Made by a program: the position numbers and the translations under genes. The notes beneath the pieces are model-generated. The model ran no database searches. It saw nothing but the letters and a program-made list of their open reading frames with translations, and was not told the DNA's origin. From an uncultured Lachnospiraceae bacterium (GTDB lineage Bacteria > Bacillota > Clostridia > Lachnospirales > Lachnospiraceae), in the NCBI GenBank assembly GCA_910578795.1, contig CAJTSD010000002.1:107329-171328 (forward strand): a DNA stretch of 64,000 bases. The letters are read 5' to 3'. This document shows, piece by piece, positions 34,268 through 41,989 of the stretch. Positions within the stretch are counted from its first letter, which is position 1; every line of letters starts with the position of its first letter.

Positions 34268-35365
34268 TTATTTGGAATAAGGCGGCTTGTGCATCAGCAA
34301 ATCATATAATTCCCGGTTCTCCGGCTCCCACGGCGCAAAACAGTCCCGGCAGCAAATGGCATACTCACATTTTTGGGCAAGCGCCTTCGCCTGCTCAAAA
34401 CGATCTCTGCCGATATGCTGTGTCGCAGCAGTACCGACATACGCTGCGGCAAGCGCCTTTGCTACGGGAAAATCCATATCGTTCTCGTAAAGAATGCCCG
34501 TCGCAAATGCAACGCCTTTTCGCTGCAGTTCGCGAAACGTTTCCTGCCCTGATGCCGCGCCCGCAAGCACGAAAACCTTTGGCTCTCCCTTGGGCGCTTC
34601 CAGCTCCATACCGCATGACGCTTCGTCAAAGCTTCCCGTTTTCACCCCAAAAAGCGCCTTGATATAATCCTCCTCAAAAACCTCTCGCGGCGTGCCGAAC
34701 CGCTCCACGCAATGCGTTCCGACACACATGATTTTATCGGATACCTTTCCTGCAAGGTCCAGCTCATGGAGGGACATGATAACGGACAGTCTTTTTTCGC
34801 GTGCCATTCTCTGCAGCAGTGACAAAAATTCAACCTTATGCTTCATATCAAGATGCGATGTCGGCTCGTCAAGCAAAATAATATCCGGCTCCTGACAGAT
34901 TGCGCGTGCAAGCAGGACCCGCTGCCGCTGTCCGTCGCTTATTTTTGTAAAATCCTCATCGGCAAACGGCATAATGCGCACAAGCGCCATCGCCTCCTCA
35001 ACCTTCTGACGGTCCGCCGCACCAAGAATGCCAAAACGTCCCGTGTAGGGGTACCGCCCCGCCGACACAACATCGCGGCATGTCATAAGCTCCGTGCGAA
35101 GCCGCTGTGTAAACACAACCGCAAGTGTTTTGGAAAGCGCTTCCCTGCCAAAGCCCGTAAGGTCTTTTCCGTCGATATATACCGTCCCTGCAATCGGCTT
35201 TAACTGTTTTGCAAGGCTTTTTAAAACCGTAGACTTTCCCGCTCCGTTTGGTCCGATTAACGTCAGGATTTCGCCGCGGTTCACGCCAAACGTCAGATGC
35301 TCCAAAACCGTCTTTTTGTGATAACCCACTGACAGGTTTTTTGTCGATACATAATAATCCGCCAT
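34268..35365 (-). CDS. ABC transporter ATP-binding protein (BtuD/FecE type) with C-terminal extension
   Basis: 365 residues. The ATPase core (residues 1-255) has Walker A GPNGAGKST, signature ISDGQRQRVLLARAI, Walker B IILLDEPTSHLD and the switch His in SLHELDLAG. An additional domain of about 110 residues follows (EPKVFVLAGAASGQETFREL... to the end), with Cys residues in YAICCRDCFAPWEPENREL, not part of ordinary BtuD/FecE ATPases. It belongs with the FecCD permease and binding protein upstream. The stop codon lies within an inverted repeat AAGCCG(c/t)CTTATT. Confidence 0.92.
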   Translation of the reverse strand: MADYYVSTKNLSVGYHKKTVLEHLTFGVNRGEILTLIGPNGAGKSTVLKSLAKQLKPIAGTVYIDGKDLTGFGREALSKTLAVVFTQRLRTELMTCRDVVSAGRYPYTGRFGILGAADRQKVEEAMALVRIMPFADEDFTKISDGQRQRVLLARAICQEPDIILLDEPTSHLDMKHKVEFLSLLQRMAREKRLSVIMSLHELDLAGKVSDKIMCVGTHCVERFGTPREVFEEDYIKALFGVKTGSFDEASCGMELEAPKGEPKVFVLAGAASGQETFRELQRKGVAFATGILYENDMDFPVAKALAAAYVGTAATQHIGRDRFEQAKALAQKCEYAICCRDCFAPWEPENRELYDLLMHKPPYSK

Positions 35366-35369
35366 CGTC

Positions 35370-36374
35370 CTATGCCCTTTGCTTTCTCAAAAGAATGATA
35401 ATGACAATCGGTGCGCCAAAGACTGCCGTCACGGTACTGATGCTCATTTCCGTCGGTGCAAACGCCGTGCGCGCCAAAAGGTCGCAGAACAGGCAGAAAG
35501 CGCTCCCCCCAAGAAAGCACGCCGGTATCATTAAAAGCGGCTTCGTTGTCCCAAAAAGCCGTTTGACCAAATGCGGCACCGCAATGCCCACAAAGGAAAC
35601 CGGTCCCGCAAACGCCGTAATGCATGCCGCAAGCACACTGGATAAAAGCACCAAGAGCATCCGCAGCAGCTTTAAATTCACACCCATATTCTGCGCATAT
35701 GTTTCCCCGAGCTGATACGCGCTAATCGGCTTGGAAAACAGAAAAATGACCGCTGCCGTCACAAACACCGTAACGGACATGACAGTCACATTTTCCCACG
35801 TAATCCCCGAAAAACTGCCCTTTGACCAGTTATGTAAATTTACAATATCCGAATCGTCCGCAAACGTGACGATAATGTCCGTGACTGCCGAACAGATATA
35901 TCCAATCATCACGCCGCCCACAATCAGCATCGACATTTTATCCACGACGCGCGCCATAATCAGCACAACCCCCATCGCAAGCATTGCGCCCGCAAACGCC
36001 GATGCAATCATCGCAACCGAACTGACATTCACCGCATTATCCGCAACCAGTACCAGCAGCAGCGCCACCGTCAGCTTTGCGCCGGAGGAAATCCCCAGCA
36101 CAAACGGACCTGCAATCGGATTGTGGAAAAAAGTCTGTAAAAGATAGCCCGAGAGCGCGAGCGCACCGCCAAGCACCGCCGCCGCACACGCCCGCGGGAG
36201 CCGTATCTGCCACACAATGCTATAGGCTGTCGCATCGCTCCCCCGCCCCACAAGCAGCTCCACGATGTCCGCAAGCGGAATTTGAACGCTTCCCGTCACG
36301 GTATTCAAAACAATCATCACAAACACGAAAACCGTCAGCATCGCAAATGCAAAAATAGATCTTGTCTGTCTCAC
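35370..36374 (-). CDS. FecCD family ABC transporter permease
   Basis: 334 residues, about ten hydrophobic segments, BtuC/FecC/FhuB type. Family blocks are WQIRLPRACAAAVLGGALALSGYLLQTFFHNPIAGPFVLGISSGAKL near the N terminus and FAGPVSFVGIAVPHLVKRLFGT with a terminal ARTAFAPTEMSISTVTAVFGAPIVIIILLRK. Typical substrates are iron-siderophores, heme or cobalamin. Being within the B12-riboswitch operon, a corrinoid or cobalt-related ligand is likely, but this is inference. Confidence 0.93.
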   Translation of the reverse strand: MRQTRSIFAFAMLTVFVFVMIVLNTVTGSVQIPLADIVELLVGRGSDATAYSIVWQIRLPRACAAAVLGGALALSGYLLQTFFHNPIAGPFVLGISSGAKLTVALLLVLVADNAVNVSSVAMIASAFAGAMLAMGVVLIMARVVDKMSMLIVGGVMIGYICSAVTDIIVTFADDSDIVNLHNWSKGSFSGITWENVTVMSVTVFVTAAVIFLFSKPISAYQLGETYAQNMGVNLKLLRMLLVLLSSVLAACITAFAGPVSFVGIAVPHLVKRLFGTTKPLLMIPACFLGGSAFCLFCDLLARTAFAPTEMSISTVTAVFGAPIVIIILLRKQRA

Positions 36375-36392
36375 TCGTTTTTCCTTCCCAAA

Positions 36393-37562
36393 TTATTCAA
36401 GGCGGTACAAATAAGTTGTCTGCGGTGTTTCTTCATTTAATATGGCATAAATATCCGTAATCAGCTTTCCCGTCGACATGGACTCCTGATACAGGCTTTT
36501 CGGCGCACACCACACATGGTTTTCTTTCACGGCGTCAAAATCCGCCAAAAGCGCTTCTTTTTTCAACAGCGCTTCCAAATTTTCGTATTCACCGCCGATG
36601 CTGCTGTTGTAAATCAGATAATCGGCAGATTTTGCACGCGCATAAAAGGTTTCCATTTGGATTGTCATTGAGGTGCTTTTCTTTCCGTCCGTTTCCAAAT
36701 CGTCAAATACATACGTTCCGCCCGCAGACGCAACAATTTTTACCATATAATCAGAAGGGCTGCGCACACTCGCCGCTCCGTTTTCCGTAAGGTAAAAAAT
36801 AACGACGGACTTACCGCTCTTTTGCACCTGCTGTTCAATCTCCGTATAAGTCTTTGCCTGCGCGTCGAAAATCTGCTGCGCCTGCGCTTCCTTTCCAAGC
36901 AGCGTGCCGTAAAGCTTCACCCACTCAATTCTTCCAAGCGGGTGCGACTCGTTGCTCGCGTAATCCACAAGCACGGCAACGCCAAGCTGTTCAAGCTGCT
37001 CCTTGACCTCGGGCGTGTGCAAAATCATGGTGTTTTCGATGGCAAGCGGACAGTTTTTCGACAAAATCAGCTCATAATCCGGCGCACTGTACTTGCCCGC
37101 ATAAAGCATCGCGCCGCTTTCAACTGCCTGCTTCGCCTCCTCTATGTACCAGCCGCCCGCATCCGTACCCGAAAGTGTTATGGTGCCAAGTGCGTCCAGC
37201 GACCGAAACATATCCATCGCCGCGGTTGCTGCCAAATAGATGTCGGATACGGGCTGATTTATGACAATGATGTCATTTTTTAAGCCCTGCGGTGCGCAAC
37301 CTCCCTCCGGCACAATGAGATACCGTGCATCGTCTGATACGGTAATCAGGCGAAAGCCTCCCGCATAGTTCTCTATCGTAAAGCATTCCGCGTACGACAA
37401 ATCCACGTACTCCTGCCATTCCAAACCTTCTATTTCCGTATGCGCATCCCTGCTGCGTTCTGCCGTCACGCCGGTTTTATTTTCTGTGCAGGCTGTCAGT
37501 GCGCATATGGCAAATACGCACAGCAGCGCCGCATAAATCTTACTTCTTTTTATTCGTTCCAT
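36393..37562 (-). CDS. ABC transporter substrate-binding lipoprotein (BtuF/FepB-like)
   Basis: 389 residues. Signal peptide YAALLCVFAICALTAC with lipobox Cys near residue 25. The mature part is a helical-backbone type III binding fold: IVINQPVSDIYLAATAAMDMFRSLDALGTITLSG, LAIENTMILHTPEVKEQLEQLGVAVLVDY, and a conserved SHPLGRIEWVKLYGTLLGKEAQA. It lacks a clear iron-siderophore signature. The start overlaps the end of the preceding surface-protein gene by 23 bases. Delivers its ligand to the FecCD permease. Confidence 0.92.
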   Translation of the reverse strand: MERIKRSKIYAALLCVFAICALTACTENKTGVTAERSRDAHTEIEGLEWQEYVDLSYAECFTIENYAGGFRLITVSDDARYLIVPEGGCAPQGLKNDIIVINQPVSDIYLAATAAMDMFRSLDALGTITLSGTDAGGWYIEEAKQAVESGAMLYAGKYSAPDYELILSKNCPLAIENTMILHTPEVKEQLEQLGVAVLVDYASNESHPLGRIEWVKLYGTLLGKEAQAQQIFDAQAKTYTEIEQQVQKSGKSVVIFYLTENGAASVRSPSDYMVKIVASAGGTYVFDDLETDGKKSTSMTIQMETFYARAKSADYLIYNSSIGGEYENLEALLKKEALLADFDAVKENHVWCAPKSLYQESMSTGKLITDIYAILNEETPQTTYLYRLE

Positions 37563-38688
37563 AATATGCCACCGTCGCCCCTGTCAATGCTGCAATTACA
37601 ATCAAAAGAATCAAATTCCAGTCCATTTTGTTCTTTTCCTCCTTACTCTCCAAAGGTTTTGCACTTTCCTGTAAAAATAAAAGCGTATATGCTACCTCAT
37701 GCGGCATTCCCATCGCCGTAGTATCCGCCGTCACTGGCATCTCTTTGTCAAAGCAAATGACAGGGATTTCAAACACGGCATTTCCTTCCATGTTTACCGG
37801 AAGATATTTCTGCCCGTTTACAAGCATATAATCATAGTTTGAACTGCTCCATTCCAACTCCGCCGTCGCCATGCCGTCTGCAACCGTCACCTTCGCGGGA
37901 GACGTTACCGACGCTTTTCCACTGCCGCCGCTAAGCGTCACATCTATATAATACGTTCCGTCGGAAAGATTGACGCGCTCCTGTTGCGCGACTTCTGACA
38001 CATGTGTCATATTTCCTTTTGCCTCTGTTTCACCTGCCGCCTCCCGCGTCTCACTTTCTGACACTTGTGTCGTTTTTTCTTCCTCCTCGTAATCGGGAAG
38101 CGTGATAAGCAGCGCATCCGCCTCAAGAGAATTTGCCTCAAAGACAATCTGATGGTCGTACCACTTTTCCTTCCGCTTGCTAAAGCCTGTGCAATCCAAC
38201 GGCTTGTCAAGCGCCTCAACCTTCACCTCATACGTATACGCGCCGTCGGCATCTTCCACATATTCCGCATATTCCGTTTCCTGCGCCGCTACAGCCTCCT
38301 CGCCTGTTCCCATAAACAAGCGGAGATACCCTTTCCCGCCAAGCGTCAGCACCGCCGACATTTCCCCGTCCTGTACGGTAAGCTGTGCCTTTACAATCCG
38401 GAACATAGACGAGCTGCTGTCCACCTCAATATCATAGGTTCCGTCGATTATATCGCTACCATATACCGGTATCATATTCTTTTTTCCGACTTCCTTTGCA
38501 GGCGCTTTTTCATCGTCACCCGCAACCATGTCATTTGCTTTTGTACTGGTTTCTGTTTCGTTGTCCGTCCCTGTTTCCGCTTGCATTTCAAAATTGGCTG
38601 TGGCTTCTTCCGCATATAAGTTTACCGATGCAAAACCCATGTTCACACCGGCAAACACCAACAAGCCCGCAAGCAGAAGCTTTTTCAT
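37540..38688 (-). CDS. Membrane-anchored surface protein with two copies of a NEAT-like domain
   Basis: About 382 residues, signal peptide (LLLAGLLVFAGVNMGFASVNLYA), acidic linker, two related domains of about 110 residues starting IIDGTYDIEVDSSS and LSDGTYYIDVTLSG, and a C-terminal membrane helix (DWNLILLIVIAALTGATVAYYG) with a basic tail. Both domains share DGTYxIxV, VxDGxxxAxL and a late block ending in a Y-x-x-x-F strand, so the gene contains an internal duplication. They resemble surface heme- or metal-binding domains of the NEAT kind, but I cannot confirm the family. It lies between the CbiK-like gene and the ABC transporter. Confidence 0.8.
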   Translation of the reverse strand: MKKLLLAGLLVFAGVNMGFASVNLYAEEATANFEMQAETGTDNETETSTKANDMVAGDDEKAPAKEVGKKNMIPVYGSDIIDGTYDIEVDSSSSMFRIVKAQLTVQDGEMSAVLTLGGKGYLRLFMGTGEEAVAAQETEYAEYVEDADGAYTYEVKVEALDKPLDCTGFSKRKEKWYDHQIVFEANSLEADALLITLPDYEEEEKTTQVSESETREAAGETEAKGNMTHVSEVAQQERVNLSDGTYYIDVTLSGGSGKASVTSPAKVTVADGMATAELEWSSSNYDYMLVNGQKYLPVNMEGNAVFEIPVICFDKEMPVTADTTAMGMPHEVAYTLLFLQESAKPLESKEEKNKMDWNLILLIVIAALTGATVAYYGTNKKK

Positions 38689-38728
38689 GATGCAGCCTCT
38701 GTTTTTCAAAACTTATTCTCCTCTTAAT

Positions 38729-39712
38729 TTACTGTTCAATACTGTCTATCGCATCCTGTGTATGCGACACATAAAGCTTCTGAATACCTGCATTCTGTCC
38801 AAGTCCCTCAAGAATACACTCAACCTTATAGCCTTCCGCCGCAAAACCGGACTTCCACGAATCGTCCTCATCACCTGCCATATCGTTTGTCGCATGGTCT
38901 CCGGATACAACCATCAACGGCTCTAACACAACTGTTGTGTAGTCCTTGTTTGCGCCAACTGCCGTAAGGACGTCCTCGAACGAAGGCTCCGCCTCAACCG
39001 TACCGATAAAATAATTATCATATCCGTTTGCTGTCAGCGCTTCCTGAAGCTTCGGATAAACGCTGTTAGCGTCCGCTTCCGTACCATGTCCCATAAAGCA
39101 GATTGCCGTCTTTCCATCATCATAATCCGCCGTGCGTGTTGTAATCGCATCCGCCACCACATCAAAATCCGCATCGCTTGTCAAAAGCGGCTCCGCAAGG
39201 ACAACGGATTCAAACTGCGCTTTATAATCCTCAAGCGCATCTGCAAGGTCTGTGTATTCATATCCCTTCATCAAATGCGTCGGCTGCACTACAAGCGTTG
39301 TAATACCGTCTGCCGCCGCGCGGTCTAATGCCTCCTCCACATTGTCAATCACAAGACCGTCACGCTGCGCGAGCTTGTCAATAATAATCTGGCTTGTAAA
39401 TGCCCTGCGCACCTCATACTCCGGAAAAGCATCGGCAATCGCGTTCTCAATCGCACCAATTGTCAAATCACGGCTCTCATTATAACTGGTTCCAAAGCTG
39501 ACTACCAGTATCGCCTGCTTTCCTTCCTCCGTATTATCTGCTGATTCGTCCTCGTCCGGCATTGTTTCCTCCGCCGTTTCCGCAGACGCTGCCGCCGTGC
39601 CCGTGCCGGGATTTTTCAACACTGCCGTCGGTCCGTCCGCATTGCCGCACCCTGTAAAAAGTGCCGCTCCAAGCACTTCTGCCACCATGATAGCCGCCAT
39701 TTTCTTTTTCAT
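38729..39712 (-). CDS. CbiK-like sirohydrochlorin cobaltochelatase with lipoprotein signal
   Basis: 327 residues. The signal MKKKMAAIMVAEVLGAALFTGC places lipobox Cys at residue 22, so the protein is exported and anchored outside the membrane, followed by an acidic linker of about 45 residues. The chelatase core has ILVVSFGTSYNESRDLTIGAIE, the metal His residues H146 in VVQPTHLMKG, H209 in ICFMGHG, and H273 in VSGDHATNDM, matching CbiK. Cytosolic CbiK inserts cobalt into sirohydrochlorin; an exported copy more likely handles metal or tetrapyrrole outside the cell, as reported for periplasmic CbiK of Desulfovibrio. GGAGG precedes MKKKM. Confidence 0.88.
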   Translation of the reverse strand: MKKKMAAIMVAEVLGAALFTGCGNADGPTAVLKNPGTGTAAASAETAEETMPDEDESADNTEEGKQAILVVSFGTSYNESRDLTIGAIENAIADAFPEYEVRRAFTSQIIIDKLAQRDGLVIDNVEEALDRAAADGITTLVVQPTHLMKGYEYTDLADALEDYKAQFESVVLAEPLLTSDADFDVVADAITTRTADYDDGKTAICFMGHGTEADANSVYPKLQEALTANGYDNYFIGTVEAEPSFEDVLTAVGANKDYTTVVLEPLMVVSGDHATNDMAGDEDDSWKSGFAAEGYKVECILEGLGQNAGIQKLYVSHTQDAIDSIEQ

Positions 39713-39753
39713 ACTTTTTCCTCCGTTTGGGGTATTATCCATATCCCGTTCCT

Positions 39754-39945
39754 TTATTTTTGTAACCGAATATCAGTATCCTTCCAAAACAGAACCGTCT
39801 TCCGCCTGTGAATAAACGCAAAAAGCGTATAAAAAGAAAACGCAAAAAAGACGTACAACCAGTTACTCGTGGTTTGGAATAAATCCTGTACTGCAAGAGG
39901 CAGGTCTCCTGACTGATAGATCACCGCGCCTGTCTGCCTTCCCAA
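39754..39945 (-). CDS. Possible small membrane protein overlapping the cobalamin riboswitch
   Basis: An open frame of 63 codons beginning with TTG (a GTG also lies in frame further on) covers the end of the riboswitch and continues to 39754. Its C-terminal half reads SNWLYVFFAFSFYTLFAFIHRRKT, a membrane helix followed by basic residues, and ends 42 bases before the chelatase gene. There is no convincing ribosome binding site for either start. Could be a leader peptide, a small transporter component, or chance; treated as uncertain. Confidence 0.35.
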   Translation of the reverse strand: MGRQTGAVIYQSGDLPLAVQDLFQTTSNWLYVFFAFSFYTLFAFIHRRKTVLFWKDTDIRLQK

Positions 39946-40085
39946 TTTTCATCAGTGGCATAAAATCAAACCATGAAATAACATATCTGTCATTTCATGG
40001 TTTGATTGACAGTTGCTCCCTAATCACAGTGACGAGTTCGTACAGGATTCTCACCTGTTTCCCTTTTCACCAAAGCATAACCGAT
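39890..40085 (-). promoter_or_regulatory. Cobalamin (B12) riboswitch
   Basis: Read on the minus strand: GGTGAAAAGGGAAACAGGTG and GAATCCTG (40066-40042), a central segment, GCCACTG...GGGAAGGC (39960-39938), and the B12 box AGTCAGGAGACCTGCC (39914-39899). A long extra stem with arms AATCAAACCATGAAAT (about 39965-40008) lies between. This is the standard class of adenosylcobalamin element and should repress the downstream CbiK-like/ABC operon when B12 is plentiful. Confidence 0.95.
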
Positions 40086-40166
40086 GAACCATTCGGACAT
40101 CGGCTACCCCTGACACCTCTTACGAAACGCTGCCATTACGGCAGCATCGATATTCAATTAATTTCA

Positions 40167-40195
40167 ACCATATCACATTTTTGCAAACCATGCAA
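40167..40195 (-). promoter_or_regulatory. Promoter of the B12-riboswitch operon
   Basis: Minus strand TTGCAT (40195-40190), 17-base spacer, TATGGT (40172-40167). It would start the transcript near 40160, just before the riboswitch. A small hairpin GCTGCC/GGCAGC (about 40130-40145) lies at the 5' end of this leader. Confidence 0.6.
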
Positions 40196-40199
40196 CCGG

Positions 40200-41726
40200 T
40201 TATTTTTTTGACGCCAAATCAAACTCGTCAAGTACCTTCTGCTCCGGCGCAGGCGTTGCCAGACTCACAGCAACAATAAAGATACACGCCACGATAAACG
40301 CAGGCAGAAGCTCATAAATATCCCACACGCCGCCTAAAGGACGCACAAGGTATTTCCAAACAAAAATCATCAGACCGCCCGACACCATTCCGGCGAGTGC
40401 ACCGAAACGGTTCGCGCGCCGCCAAAACAGCGAAAACAACACAACCGGACCAAACGCCGCGCCAAAGCCTGCCCATGCAAAGGACACAATGCCAAACACG
40501 GAGCTGTTCGGATCCCTTGCCAAAATCACCGCAAACACGGCAATTACAAGCAGCGTAATCCGCGCCGCAACCATTCCGCCTTTGTCGTTTGTTTTCAGCT
40601 TTTCACCGAGCAAATCCGACGATACCGCCGAGGACGCCGCAAGAAGCTGCGAGTCCGCCGTTGACATGGTAGACGCCAAAATACCTGCAAGAATCACGCC
40701 CGCCATCAATGCCATAACCACGCCGTTTTGACTCATCAGATCAGACACCTTTACGATAACCGTTTCCGAATCCGCGCCGGAAAGTGTATCAATTGCGCCC
40801 TGCACGCTCATGCTATAGCCGACAATTCCGATTAACACTGCCACTGCCATCGAAATGACAACCCACACAATTGCCACACGTCTTGAAATGTACAACTTCC
40901 CCTCATCTTCAATTGCCATAAAGCGAAGCAGGATATGCGGCATTCCAAAATACCCAAGCCCCCACGCCAATGTCGAAATAATGGTAATAAATCCGTAAGG
41001 CGAAGAAGTTCCGTCCGCCGCGTTGTGTGTCGCAAACATCGTCAGATAGCCCGAAAGCGACCTTGCATTGTCAAGCACCACGTCAAAGCCACCCGCCACA
41101 TTCACGCCAAACAGCAGCACCACAATCAGCGCAATCGTCATGATGATACTCTGAATCAAATCCGTCGTGGACGCCGCCAAAAAGCCGCCAAGCGTCGTAT
41201 AGCCCACAATGACAATCGCACTCACAATCATTGCCGCCATGTAGTTGACGCCAAACAGGCTTGAAAACAGCTTACCGCACGCGGCAAACCCCGACGCCGT
41301 ATACGGAATAAAAAAGATTACAATAATAATCGCCGCGATGTACAAAAGCGCGTTGCTGCCATCATGGTACCTGTTTTTAAAAAACTGCGGCAACGTGATT
41401 GCGTTGTCCGCAATTTTGGAATAGCGCCGCAGCTTCTTTGCAACAATCAGAAAGTTTAAGTACGTTCCAATGGAAAGCCCGATAATCGTCCACCCCGCGT
41501 CCGCGATACCGCTTAAATATGCCAGCCCCGGAATCCCCATCAGCAGATAACTGCTCATGTCCGACGCCTCCGCGCTCATCGCCGTGACAAACGGTCCCAG
41601 CTTCCTTCCTCCAAGATAAAAGTCGTCCGTGTTTTTATTCTTCTTTGAACAGCGATAGCCGATATAAAGCACCAGCCCCAAATAAAACACAATCGCTATC
41701 AAAATGCAGATTTTTGCCTGTGTCAT
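40200..41726 (-). CDS. putP: Sodium/proline symporter
   Basis: 508 residues of the sodium:solute symporter family with about 13 membrane segments. PutP features are the N-terminal DDFYLGGRKLGPFVTAMSAEASDMSSYLLMGIPG (Na+ and proline site), GYTTLGGFLAASTTDLIQSIIM and ILAGILASTMSTADSQLLAASSAVSSDLL. GGAGG ribosome binding site; transcribed alone. A MITE-like palindrome lies in the gap upstream. Proline specificity is inferred from close resemblance. Confidence 0.93.
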   Translation of the reverse strand: MTQAKICILIAIVFYLGLVLYIGYRCSKKNKNTDDFYLGGRKLGPFVTAMSAEASDMSSYLLMGIPGLAYLSGIADAGWTIIGLSIGTYLNFLIVAKKLRRYSKIADNAITLPQFFKNRYHDGSNALLYIAAIIIVIFFIPYTASGFAACGKLFSSLFGVNYMAAMIVSAIVIVGYTTLGGFLAASTTDLIQSIIMTIALIVVLLFGVNVAGGFDVVLDNARSLSGYLTMFATHNAADGTSSPYGFITIISTLAWGLGYFGMPHILLRFMAIEDEGKLYISRRVAIVWVVISMAVAVLIGIVGYSMSVQGAIDTLSGADSETVIVKVSDLMSQNGVVMALMAGVILAGILASTMSTADSQLLAASSAVSSDLLGEKLKTNDKGGMVAARITLLVIAVFAVILARDPNSSVFGIVSFAWAGFGAAFGPVVLFSLFWRRANRFGALAGMVSGGLMIFVWKYLVRPLGGVWDIYELLPAFIVACIFIVAVSLATPAPEQKVLDEFDLASKK

Positions 41727-41766
41727 TACCAGTTCCTCCTTTACTCCTCATCTGTTTTTTCATAAG

Positions 41767-41926
41767 GATTAGGGTGTCAAAAGGTCCATTTTCATTGCAG
41801 AGATAATTTTTTCAAGATTGTGCCCCAATATCTTGAGGCGATGCGGCGCATCGTTGATAGATATTGGGGTGCAAGATTGGGAAAATTAGCCTGCAAGGGA
41901 AATTCAGACCTTTTGACACCCTAATC
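41767..41926. mobile_element. MITE-like palindromic element
   Basis: A 20-bp perfect inverted repeat (GATTAGGGTGTCAAAAGGTC at 41767-41786, its complement at 41907-41926) bounds a 160-bp unit. Inside is a second hairpin TTGTGCCCCAATATCT/AGATATTGGGGTGCAA (about 41819-41874) with an inner GCGATGC/GCATCGT. No coding capacity. It fills the space between the putP start and the end of the FAD gene. It looks like a non-autonomous transposon, though a folded terminator is an alternative. Confidence 0.65.
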
Positions 41927-41989
41927 TCATAAGCTAAAAAACTTACGGTTTTGAGTATAACAGAGAAAACAGCGTTGCACAAGAAATTT

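Noticed and set aside
39965..40008. Stem with arms AATCAAACCATGAAAT considered as an independent terminator
   Set aside because: It lies between conserved blocks of the cobalamin riboswitch and is best read as its variable extension helix.
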